Of a stretch of DNA of 52,613 nucleotides, positions 9,365-17,029 are shown in pieces. The notes below the pieces were generated by a model, which saw only the letters and a list, made by a program, of their open reading frames with translations, was not told the origin of the DNA and did not search any database. A program made the position numbers and the translations under genes. Each line of letters opens with the position of its first letter. The stretch's first letter is position 1. Location: the NCBI GenBank assembly GCA_017994195.1, contig JAGOLG010000002.1, positions 1 through 52,613 of the forward strand, read 5' to 3'. The stretch is from Rhabdochlamydiaceae bacterium. GTDB taxonomy: Bacteria; Chlamydiota; Chlamydiia; Chlamydiales; Rhabdochlamydiaceae.

Positions 9365-10639
9365 GTGAAGATTCTTTTTATTCTTCATGTTCTCATTTGC
9401 TCCCTACTTCCCACACAAGCCTTTTCGCTTGAAGGAAAACTACCCAACGGCCTTTCCTACTTCATTCATCAAAACCCCTCATCTAAAAAAAAGATCTCCA
9501 TAGATTTTATAGTTCGCGGGGGTTCTTTAGCAGAAAATGAAAAAGAAAGAGGCTTTTCACATCTTGTAGAACATTCCATTGGAAATGGATTGGAGTTCAA
9601 AGGAGTCAAAATCACAGATCCTCTATGCCCCCTTTGGGACTTGTCAGCCCCAGAATTTAATGTATTTACTTCCTATCAGTTTACACAGTACCATATGGAA
9701 ATCTCCCTTGCGATCCCCGATGGATTTCAAGAGGGGCTTAAAACCATTTCTTCCATTTTCACACCTTTCTCTGAAGCCAACTTTCTTACCTCACGCGAAG
9801 AAGTCCTTAAAGAAATTTTAGAGATAGAAACAACCCCTTCAAAAAAATGGGATAAAGAAAAAATCGGATGTGAATACCCTCTTTATAAAAACCAACATCC
9901 CCTAGGAGATTCCTCTTGCATCACGGCTGCTTCCAAAGAAGAGCTGCATGATTTCTTTAAAAAATGGTACCAGCCGCAAAACTGTGCGATTATCATCGTA
10001 GGAAATGTAGATTCTAGCGCCACTCTCCAGCTCCTTGAAAACTCTTTTGGTTCTATCCCTATTACAAACACCCTTGCCTCTACTGAAAAGCCCTCCGAAT
10101 ATCTTCCAGAAGGGCTTGAGATTTATTATGATGAAAAATTAGACCAAATTGAGCTGACGCTTATTAAAACCATACCAGAGCTAGATTATTTGACCTTTTC
10201 TTTATGGACACTTGCGTTAAATAATCACCTCCAAGCTTATCTTCCAAACTACAACCCTAGGCTCGAAATTATTTCCCATCCCAAACTCTTTAGAATTAAA
10301 ATATATCTTTCACAGCATGATTTGCTCAAAGGCGCCTATGACTTATCAGATGCTCTTTCTTCCTATGAAGAAAAGAAAATGGCGTTAGAAGAGTTTAATT
10401 TTTATAAAGCTTATATCAAAGAAGCCTTGCAGCACGAGATCCAAAACGATTTGTACCTCAGCCGCTTCTATCGAGATCTTTTTGTAAATGAATCAAGTAA
10501 CGAGCTTCTTTCTCCTGATGCGATTGATGCTCTTTCCTTAGAACAGTTTCATGAGATCACACGCAACATGTGTGTATTTCCACGAGCCGTTTTAGCAACC
10601 AACAAAACGTCATTTGAAGGAGACAGCCATGACAATTGA
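9365..10639 (+). CDS. Secreted M16 (insulinase-type) zinc peptidase, single half
   Basis: Metallopeptidase of the M16 family, 424 residues. The start is GTG 9365, because an excellent ribosome-binding site (AAGGAGG, 9353-9359) sits 5 bases before it and the protein then begins with a clean signal peptide (VKILFILHVLICSLLPTQAF). The inverted zinc motif HxxEH is intact (HLVEH, His66-Glu69-His70), and a third ligand is plausible at Glu146 in SREEVLKE. A second domain of M16 type follows (YQPQNCAIIIVGNVD). Full-length M16A/C enzymes are twice this size, so this is one active-type half that would need a partner or homodimer. Its 3' end overlaps the next gene by 11 bases. Confidence 0.85.
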   Translation: MKILFILHVLICSLLPTQAFSLEGKLPNGLSYFIHQNPSSKKKISIDFIVRGGSLAENEKERGFSHLVEHSIGNGLEFKGVKITDPLCPLWDLSAPEFNVFTSYQFTQYHMEISLAIPDGFQEGLKTISSIFTPFSEANFLTSREEVLKEILEIETTPSKKWDKEKIGCEYPLYKNQHPLGDSSCITAASKEELHDFFKKWYQPQNCAIIIVGNVDSSATLQLLENSFGSIPITNTLASTEKPSEYLPEGLEIYYDEKLDQIELTLIKTIPELDYLTFSLWTLALNNHLQAYLPNYNPRLEIISHPKLFRIKIYLSQHDLLKGAYDLSDALSSYEEKKMALEEFNFYKAYIKEALQHEIQNDLYLSRFYRDLFVNESSNELLSPDAIDALSLEQFHEITRNMCVFPRAVLATNKTSFEGDSHDN

Positions 10640-12041
10640 CTCCATTGATTATGAAGAGATTTACCAAGACAACATGACACCCGATCAATTCAACCTACTT
10701 GATTTCCTCGGTGTTGAATGGCGCGGAAGAAATGTGAACAAAATCCAAGAAGATATTCGTAACAAAATCACCGAACTTGCAACTCTTGCTATCGAGCAAA
10801 CCGTTCAAAACAACCCCGATCAACTCTCAAACATTAAATCTCTTTTGGATTATTGCATCGAGCAATTTTCTAACTCTTTAGAAGAACCTGAATCTCCTAA
10901 TGCCCAAATCTATCATTTTGATCCCATCACAGGGACTACACATCTTGTCATTGCTGCCGAGAAGAAATTTTGGAAGAAAAAATGGTTTAAAATAGCTGCA
11001 GGTGTTGTCGTAGTAGCAGGTGTAATAACAATTGTTGCAATGACAGCTGGAACTACAGCCCCGGCCGCAGCCGCAGGAATCGCAGGGGCTGCAGCTGTCC
11101 CAGGATCCAGCCGCCGTAAGGATGAGGCAGATAAAAAATCTGCTCCTTCAGGCTCTTCACCGCCGCCGGTAAAAACTACACCTCCTATTTATACTTCTAT
11201 CCCAGATCTAACTCCTTTTACACCATCTCTTCAACCTGTATCTTCTCCATCCAGTGGTTTCACTCTTCCTGTCACAATTAATATAACCCCCCCTTCTTGG
11301 AATCCCCCAATGCCTCCGGCAAAAGTAGAATCCAAAAGAAGCCTGACTCTACCAACCACCTTACCGCACACCAAGAAAATAATTGAAATTCCCGGGAAAC
11401 CCTTAGCCCGCGGCGCAATTGGAGGAATCAACGGAATTGGCAACTCCCTAGATCAAGCCAAGGCTAATGCAGAATATTTATCCAAGCTCAGCGGCGGCCA
11501 CAAGGTAGAATGGATTTATAATAAAACAAATTCTATACCCATTGATCTTATTGAATCGGCTGTATTAAACTTTAATGGCATTTCCGCGCCAGCTAATGAT
11601 TTAATTAAAGAATGGACTGCCTTTCATGAAAAACATCGAAATGACCCCGAGGCAAAGTTTCTTCAGTTCTGCCATAGTCAAGGAGCGACTCACGTGAAAA
11701 ACACCCTTTCGAGCGCACCTCTAGAAATCCGAAACCGCTTGGTCGTCTTAGCGCTTGCTCCTGCCTCTGTTGTACCAAAGGCGCTATGCCACCAATCTTT
11801 TAACTTTGCAAGTAAAAGAGATATTGTTCCTTTTGCTGAAGCTGTTCTTAAATATGATGCCGATGCTCCGTATGAAGAACGGATCGCAGAACCCAGCCGG
11901 CAAGCTTTAAATGAGCTTATCCTACTCGATCCCCATCCCGATGCTCCACTGTTTGATCATGGCTCGGATAGTCCGACGTTTACGGAAGTGGCTACTAACG
12001 TTTTGGAAAAATATATCCAAAAATACGGAGAGCCTAAATGA
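10629..12041 (+). CDS. DUF687 family membrane-anchored hydrolase-like protein
   Basis: 470 residues from ATG 10629, chosen over an upstream TTG because AAGGAG precedes it directly. The layout is a helical N-terminal domain (1-90), a basic stretch KKFWKKKWFK followed by one membrane helix (about 117-140), a Pro/Ser-rich linker (about 155-250), and a C-terminal domain (about 255-470). The C-terminal part resembles chlamydial DUF687: GGINGIGNSLDQA near its start, then FCHSQGATHVKN, where Ser350 sits in a nucleophile-elbow-like C-H-S-Q-G in place of Gly-x-Ser-x-Gly. Later come DIVPF and FDHGS, which could carry the Asp and His of a triad. Hydrolase activity is inference. It overlaps both neighbours, so it belongs to one unit. 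Confidence 0.8.
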   Translation: MTIDSIDYEEIYQDNMTPDQFNLLDFLGVEWRGRNVNKIQEDIRNKITELATLAIEQTVQNNPDQLSNIKSLLDYCIEQFSNSLEEPESPNAQIYHFDPITGTTHLVIAAEKKFWKKKWFKIAAGVVVVAGVITIVAMTAGTTAPAAAAGIAGAAAVPGSSRRKDEADKKSAPSGSSPPPVKTTPPIYTSIPDLTPFTPSLQPVSSPSSGFTLPVTINITPPSWNPPMPPAKVESKRSLTLPTTLPHTKKIIEIPGKPLARGAIGGINGIGNSLDQAKANAEYLSKLSGGHKVEWIYNKTNSIPIDLIESAVLNFNGISAPANDLIKEWTAFHEKHRNDPEAKFLQFCHSQGATHVKNTLSSAPLEIRNRLVVLALAPASVVPKALCHQSFNFASKRDIVPFAEAVLKYDADAPYEERIAEPSRQALNELILLDPHPDAPLFDHGSDSPTFTEVATNVLEKYIQKYGEPK

Positions 12042-12580
12042 TCCGTTTGTGCTTTCTTAGCATCCTCCTATTTTTAAGCGCTTGTAACAACCCTTCATCC
12101 AATTATGAGCCCCCTGAGTATGAGAAACTAGCCGATCGAATCACCCTTAAAACTTCTGATAAAATAGAAAGAGAAACAGGATTGCGCCTGATTGGAACCG
12201 GCGGCGGAATGATGAATAAAGTGCGCATGATGGCTATGATTTTTGTTTGTTACAAAGAAATCAATATGGAAGAAGGCCGAGAGCTCGTTATTTATGGCGT
12301 GAATGAATACCTCTCTGCCATTAATTCGAATGAAGAGCTAAGACCTCACTTGGTGCACTATCCATTCAAACCTCAAGATGTACAAATTACACTTCACATT
12401 CGAGGATCTGATAACAGAGGTGTTCCAATAGGCGCTCTTTCCGTAGTCGAAGAAATAGAAGGCAAAGTGGTCTACAAAGTTTTCGAGCCCTATCCTGTTG
12501 TTATAAAGCGTATCCGGGAAGAAACGTTCGAAGAAGCTGTTCAACTTCTAAATGAGAAAAAAAATGATAAATCCACTTAA
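12038..12580 (+). CDS. Putative lipoprotein, conserved hypothetical
   Basis: 180 residues with a lipoprotein signal, MIRLCFLSILLFLSAC, lipidated at Cys16. The mature part has no recognised enzyme motif. It contains a Gly/Met-rich stretch, RLIGTGGGMMNKVRMMAM, and a mixed alpha/beta C-terminal portion. It starts on the last bases of the DUF687 gene (ATGA overlap) and its 3' end overlaps the next gene. The lipid anchor places it on the periplasmic side, beside the membrane-anchored DUF687 protein. Confidence 0.8.
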   Translation: MIRLCFLSILLFLSACNNPSSNYEPPEYEKLADRITLKTSDKIERETGLRLIGTGGGMMNKVRMMAMIFVCYKEINMEEGRELVIYGVNEYLSAINSNEELRPHLVHYPFKPQDVQITLHIRGSDNRGVPIGALSVVEEIEGKVVYKVFEPYPVVIKRIREETFEEAVQLLNEKKNDKST

Positions 12581-13076
12581 AATCACAGTCCAAGGATTAA
12601 ACACTCCTTTTATCAAAGAAGGAGTCAAGAATATAGCCGGCTCTGTTACCTTGATTTTTGGACTCGCTGAAGTTTATCTATTCTTGCAAAACTTCAAGAA
12701 AACAAATAACAATGCCCCGGAAGAAAATAAAGCCATCATTGCCTGTACTAGAATTTCATTAATTTTAAGCGCTGCAGTTTCTCGTCCAGGTGTTTTATTA
12801 ATTTCTGCCCTTGTAGGACGTGTTTGTTCTTCCCAGACTCTTGAAAAAGCTTTTGGACCTAATACAATATTTGCAGTAAATCCTCGTCACCCTCGTCATG
12901 TTGCAAGCTTTGCAGCAGTTATACTAGCTGCTCCTTCTTTGTTCCAATTATTTTACAAACATTCCAGGAATTGTTCTTGGGAAAAGTGCGCAATTGTTTT
13001 TAATACAATCACAAGCCGGCCTACTTTGCACGTAGGAAATCAAATGGGAAGGTACGTTTTAAGGGCTCTATTCTAA
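12552..13076 (+). CDS. Small membrane protein, unknown function
   Basis: 174 residues from ATG 12552; an in-frame ATG at 12564 is equally possible, and neither has a strong ribosome-binding site. The N-terminus overlaps the lipoprotein gene by 29 bases. Two or three hydrophobic helices are visible (IAGSVTLIFGLAEVYLFL; RISLILSAAVSRPGVLLISAL; VASFAAVILAAPSLFQLFY), with basic loops between them. I recognise no family. Its position makes it the last member of the M16/DUF687 cluster. Confidence 0.7.
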   Translation: MRKKMINPLKITVQGLNTPFIKEGVKNIAGSVTLIFGLAEVYLFLQNFKKTNNNAPEENKAIIACTRISLILSAAVSRPGVLLISALVGRVCSSQTLEKAFGPNTIFAVNPRHPRHVASFAAVILAAPSLFQLFYKHSRNCSWEKCAIVFNTITSRPTLHVGNQMGRYVLRALF

Positions 13077-13165
13077 AACGTATTCACAAGCAAAACATGC
13101 ATAAGCTTTTTTTTGCGAAAAGAAGATGCGCAAAAATCTCAATTAAGCCATAAATAGGAGCTATT

Positions 13166-15139
13166 ATGGCAGAGTCTGCAATATCCAAAATTCCACCTAA
13201 TTCTAAAGAATCTGAGATGATCGTTCTAGGTTGCATGCTCACGTCCATCGGGAGCTTAAACATTGCTGCCGACATGCTTGAAGAGACTGATTTTTACTAC
13301 GCAGAACACAAAATTATCTTCGATGTTTTAAAGAGTTCTTTTCTCCAAGATAAACCGGCCGATGTCCATCTCGTTGCAGAGGAACTCAAAAGACGAGAGC
13401 AGCTCAAAACCATTGGCGGTGTTGCTTATCTCACCTCGCTTGCTCAATATGCGGGAACCGCCGCTCACATTGAAGAATATACAGAACTTGTTCGTAGTAA
13501 ATCGCTTCTTCGCCGTATGATCCAGTCTGCGCAAGCAGTTGAAAAACTTGCCTTCGATGATCCAGAAGATGTCACCACAACTTTAGATATTGCCCAACAA
13601 AAATTTTTCCAGATCAGCCAATCTGCCAACACTTCTGCCGGAGTGCAGATCCGCGACCTTCTATCCGGTTCTAAATCAACATCAAAACTGTCCTATCTAA
13701 AAGAGATCCAAGAGCGGCAAGAAAAATTTCAAACCGATGGCCCTGAGACCACCACAGGCATCCCAACTCACTATAACGATTTAGATAAACTCATCAATGG
13801 ACTCTCTCCTTCGAACTTAATGATTTTAGCGGCCCGCCCTGCGATGGGAAAAACAGCGCTGGCTCTTAATATCGCAGAGAACATCTGTTTTAAAAACAAC
13901 CTCCCCGTTGGAATTTTCTCTCTTGAGATGACAGCCGACCAGCTGCTTCACCGTATTATTTGTTCTCAAGCTGAAGTCGAGTCAGATAAAATCCGAACAG
14001 GAGCGATCAACGGAATTGAATTTCAAAGAATTGTTTCTTCTGTAAACCAGATGCAAAAACATACGATGATTATTGATGATTCCCCAGGCCTTAAAATCAC
14101 CGATCTTCGGGCTAGAGCCCGCCGAATGAGAGAAGCTCATGGAATTGAATTTTTAGTCATCGACTATCTCCAGCTGCTTTCAGGCTCAGGGATATCCCGC
14201 AATCAAGAAAACAGACAGATGGAAGTTTCAGAAATCTCGCGCCTTCTAAAAACTCTAGCTCGCGAACTCAATATTCCTATCCTATGCCTTTCCCAGCTTT
14301 CACGAAAAGTGGAAGAACGTGCCGGCCACCGACCCATGATGAGTGACCTGAGGGAAAGTGGTTGTTTAACAGGAGATACTGAAATTAAGGATGCCGAAAC
14401 AGGAAAGATTTACACGATTAAAGAGCTTGCAGAACGAAAAGTTCAAAACCCCATTATGGTCTATGGCGTCGATAAAGATCTGAAGCTCGGAAAACATCGG
14501 ATGATTAAGGCCTTCTATTCCGGTAAAAAAACCGTTTATGAAATGAAAACCCGTACAGGACGAACTATCAAAGCAAGCGCTAATCATCCTTTTCTGAAGT
14601 TAGAGGGATGGACACGCCTTGATGCTCTATCGCCTGGAGATAGAATTGGTCTTCCACGAAACTTCAGCGATGAAAAAATTTCTAAAGTCCCTTCAGATGA
14701 ATTAGCAATGGTCGGTGCTTCTAACTCAGGAATACACCCAACCCACCAAACACTACCTTCTGACCAACTTGAAAACCTTGCCTTTTCTGATATCTATTGG
14801 GATGAAATACTCTCTATTACAAAACTTTCTGAAGAGGACGTCTATGATGCTACAGTCGAAGATGTCCATAACTTTGTGGCGAATGATATCGTTGTCCATA
14901 ACAGCATTGAACAGGACTCAGACCTCGTGATGTTCCTTTTACGGCGTGAGTATTATGACCCTTATGACAAGCCTGGAACTGCTGAACTCATTGTTGCGAA
15001 AAACCGCCATGGAGCCATTGGAAATATCAACTTCGCCTTTAGGAAAGAAATTGCTCAATTTGCCAATTTGTCAGGGGTAAGGAGTAATGGAGCACCTGAT
15101 AATGAAGAAGCCTTTTCCGCCTTTTCTCCATCTAAATAA
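13166..15139 (+). CDS. dnaB: Replicative DNA helicase DnaB with in-frame intein
   Basis: Hexameric 5'-3' helicase that unwinds DNA at the replication fork. The precursor has 657 residues; removing the intein (400-579) leaves 477, close to E. coli DnaB (471). The N-terminal domain (about 1-115) is followed by the RecA-like ATPase with Walker A ARPAMGKTAL (Lys229) and Walker B FLVIDYLQLLSG. The intein interrupts the DnaB motif between DLRESG and SIEQDSDLV, a conserved loop near the arginine finger and DNA-binding region. Helicase function therefore depends on splicing. TAGGAG lies 6 bases before the ATG. mnmG and lplA follow downstream as in C. trachomatis. Confidence 0.97.
   Translation: MAESAISKIPPNSKESEMIVLGCMLTSIGSLNIAADMLEETDFYYAEHKIIFDVLKSSFLQDKPADVHLVAEELKRREQLKTIGGVAYLTSLAQYAGTAAHIEEYTELVRSKSLLRRMIQSAQAVEKLAFDDPEDVTTTLDIAQQKFFQISQSANTSAGVQIRDLLSGSKSTSKLSYLKEIQERQEKFQTDGPETTTGIPTHYNDLDKLINGLSPSNLMILAARPAMGKTALALNIAENICFKNNLPVGIFSLEMTADQLLHRIICSQAEVESDKIRTGAINGIEFQRIVSSVNQMQKHTMIIDDSPGLKITDLRARARRMREAHGIEFLVIDYLQLLSGSGISRNQENRQMEVSEISRLLKTLARELNIPILCLSQLSRKVEERAGHRPMMSDLRESGCLTGDTEIKDAETGKIYTIKELAERKVQNPIMVYGVDKDLKLGKHRMIKAFYSGKKTVYEMKTRTGRTIKASANHPFLKLEGWTRLDALSPGDRIGLPRNFSDEKISKVPSDELAMVGASNSGIHPTHQTLPSDQLENLAFSDIYWDEILSITKLSEEDVYDATVEDVHNFVANDIVVHNSIEQDSDLVMFLLRREYYDPYDKPGTAELIVAKNRHGAIGNINFAFRKEIAQFANLSGVRSNGAPDNEEAFSAFSPSK
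14363..14902 (+). mobile_element. Mini-intein in dnaB (180 residues)
   Basis: The intein runs from Cys400 (block A, CLTGDTEIKD) to Asn579, with the C-terminal block NFVANDIVVHN and Ser580 as the +1 nucleophile. Block B is GRTIKASANHPFL, with His in the expected place and Ser for the usual Thr. The penultimate His needed for Asn cyclisation is present. No LAGLIDADG endonuclease is present. Position and sequence closely resemble what I recall of the Synechocystis DnaB intein (RESG/SIEQ site, SDIYWD segment). The linker DELAMVGASNSGI looks like the stub of an excised endonuclease block C. Confidence 0.95.
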
Positions 15140-15182
15140 AATTTAATAGATAATTAAAATTTTAGTGTCATATTATTCTACC

Positions 15183-15210
15183 TTGTCAAATAAGCTGCAT
15201 TAGCTATAAT
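15183..15210 (+). promoter_or_regulatory. Probable sigma-66/70 promoter of ntt
   Basis: TTGTCA (15183-15188), a 16-base spacer and a perfect TATAAT (15205-15210) lie in the 147-base gap between dnaB and ntt. A transcript would start near 15217 and leave a leader of about 70 bases. This is the best promoter match by eye in the window. Confidence 0.6.
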
Positions 15211-15286
15211 CTTCACTATTCCAGAGAGCATTGCCCCTATTACAAAATAGTGGCTAATTTCACTCCGGAAGGGACGCTATTTTAAT

Positions 15287-16837
15287 ATGGCTATTAATAC
15301 CAACCAGGAATTTGGTAAATTTCGCTCCTGGTTCTGTCCTGTCCATAAGCATGAACTTAAGTTGTTTCTTCCTCTAGTCCTGATTTTCTTCTTTATCTGC
15401 TTCAATTACAACGTTTTAAGAGCTGCGAAAGATGCTCTTGTGGTGACTGCACCCTCATCAGGCGCTGAAATTATTCCTTTTATGAAGGTGTGGGTGATTT
15501 TACCCATGGCCCTTGTGATGACGATTCTCTTCACACGGCTTGCTAACAAATACACTACTGAAAAAGTCTTTTACATTATGATGACCCTTTTCTTAGGGTT
15601 TTTCGCTATATTTTCTTTCTGCGTGTATCCTTTTCGCGATGCACTTCACCCTCATGCCTTTGCCGACCATTTAGAAAGCATCTTACCGCTTGGACTGAAA
15701 GGGTTTGTTGCCATTCTTCGAAATTGGACCTACACCGCTTTTTATGTCATGGCAGAGCTTTGGGGCACAACCATCATGACTGTTCTATTCTGGGGTTTTG
15801 CCAATGAAATCTTAGATGTCAAAACCGCAAAGCGCTTTTATGTTTTAATTTTAATTGGAGGAAACCTCTCTGCCATTTGCGCAGGGGCCGTAGGGACTCT
15901 TATTTCCTCTGTTGCAGGCAATTGGACTGCAGAAACAGTCACAGACCCTTGGCAGTATTCCCTTATGTTCATCAGCGCGATTGTCATTGTAAGCGGCTTG
16001 TTTGTTGTCGGTATTTTTAAATGGCTTTTCAAAAATGTATTCCACAACCCTCAATTTAAAGATCAAGTTACCAAAGATACCTCTGTCAAGATGGGTCTCA
16101 GGAATAATTTTAAATATTTAGCCAGTTCTAAATATCTTCTTTGCATTGCAACCATTGTGCTGACTTACAATATCTGCATCAACCTGACAGAAGTCACCTG
16201 GAAAGATCAGCTCCTTCACATCTGCCCGCAGCCAAACGATTTTAATGCTTATATGAATAAAGTGACCATGGGGGTTGGAATTGTTGCAACCATCATTGCC
16301 ATCATCACAAGCATGACTATCCGTAAATTCTCCTGGACATGGAATGCCATGGTTGCCCCCGTTTTACTATTAATTACAGGCGTTGGCTTTTTTGCCTTCC
16401 TTCTCATGAAACATACCTATGTCGGAATCGCACTTGCAGCCTTTTTTGGAACAAGCCCTCATATCATCGGAGTTCTCTTTGGATCGATGCAGCAATCGAT
16501 TTCACGCGGCTCTAAATACACGATCTTCGATGCGACAAAAGAGCTCGCCTTCATTCCGCTCAGTAAAGAATCCAAACTCAAAGGAAAAGCCGCCATTGAC
16601 GGTATTGGGTCCCGCCTTGGAAAATCAGGAAGCGCTATCATCTATCAAGCTCTTTTTATGTTCATGGGAACCGTAGCAGCGACTCTTCCCTATATCGCTT
16701 TCATCATGCTTTTTGTCATCGCCGCCTGGATGATCGCTGTCTCTTACTTAGGAAAACAATTCCAATCTCTTGTTGCAAGCAATGAACTGGTTGAAATTCA
16801 AGAAGCTGAGAAAATACCCACCCAAGCAACAACTTAA
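15287..16837 (+). CDS. NTT-family ADP/ATP translocase
   Basis: Nucleotide transporter of the plastid/chlamydial/rickettsial type, which swaps host ATP for bacterial ADP or imports nucleotides across the inner membrane. The 516 residues contain about 11-12 hydrophobic helices. Family features are the early NYNVLRAAKDALVVTAPSSGAE segment (about 41-60), WGFANEI after helix 5, and SKYTIFDATKELAFIPL (about 408-424). The C-terminus is a short hydrophilic tail. Chlamydiae carry several paralogues with different substrates, and the sequence alone does not tell which one this is. It neighbours dnaB as npt2 does in C. trachomatis, as I recall. Confidence 0.96.
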   Translation: MAINTNQEFGKFRSWFCPVHKHELKLFLPLVLIFFFICFNYNVLRAAKDALVVTAPSSGAEIIPFMKVWVILPMALVMTILFTRLANKYTTEKVFYIMMTLFLGFFAIFSFCVYPFRDALHPHAFADHLESILPLGLKGFVAILRNWTYTAFYVMAELWGTTIMTVLFWGFANEILDVKTAKRFYVLILIGGNLSAICAGAVGTLISSVAGNWTAETVTDPWQYSLMFISAIVIVSGLFVVGIFKWLFKNVFHNPQFKDQVTKDTSVKMGLRNNFKYLASSKYLLCIATIVLTYNICINLTEVTWKDQLLHICPQPNDFNAYMNKVTMGVGIVATIIAIITSMTIRKFSWTWNAMVAPVLLLITGVGFFAFLLMKHTYVGIALAAFFGTSPHIIGVLFGSMQQSISRGSKYTIFDATKELAFIPLSKESKLKGKAAIDGIGSRLGKSGSAIIYQALFMFMGTVAATLPYIAFIMLFVIAAWMIAVSYLGKQFQSLVASNELVEIQEAEKIPTQATT

Positions 16838-16862
16838 AAATATTTTTAACTAAAAGGAAACT

Positions 16863-16952
16863 ATGTCATCAGTAAAGAAGAAAAGAAAATATAAAATGGC
16901 GAAACATAAGCGTAAAAAACGACGACGACGCGACCGCCATAAAAACGTATAA
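16863..16952 (+). CDS. 29-residue basic AURKAIP1/COX24-domain peptide
   Basis: A tiny gene of 29 codons with a ribosome-binding site (AAAGGA) just before the ATG and its own terminator. The product reads MSSVKKKRKYKMAKHKRKKR and continues with arginines, then DRHKNV. The pattern (VKKKRK, KMAKHKRKKR, RHK) matches the AURKAIP1/COX24 domain shared by mitochondrial ribosomal protein mS38 and very small bacterial ribosome-associated proteins. It probably binds rRNA in the small subunit. It lies alone between ntt and mnmG. It is easily missed by annotation because of its size. Confidence 0.82.
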   Translation: MSSVKKKRKYKMAKHKRKKRRRRDRHKNV

Positions 16953-16970
16953 TCTTATTTTAAACTGATT

Positions 16971-17004
16971 TCCCGCTGACCTTAAGAAGCGGGATCTTTT
17001 TTTT
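16971..17004 (+). terminator. Rho-independent terminator after the COX24-like gene
   Basis: The stem TCCCGCT (16971-16977) pairs with AGCGGGA (16988-16994) and is followed by TCTTTTTTTT. It would end the ntt/small-gene transcript just before mnmG. Confidence 0.85.
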
Positions 17005-17029
17005 ATTCATTCCATTATACTGTTTCTCT

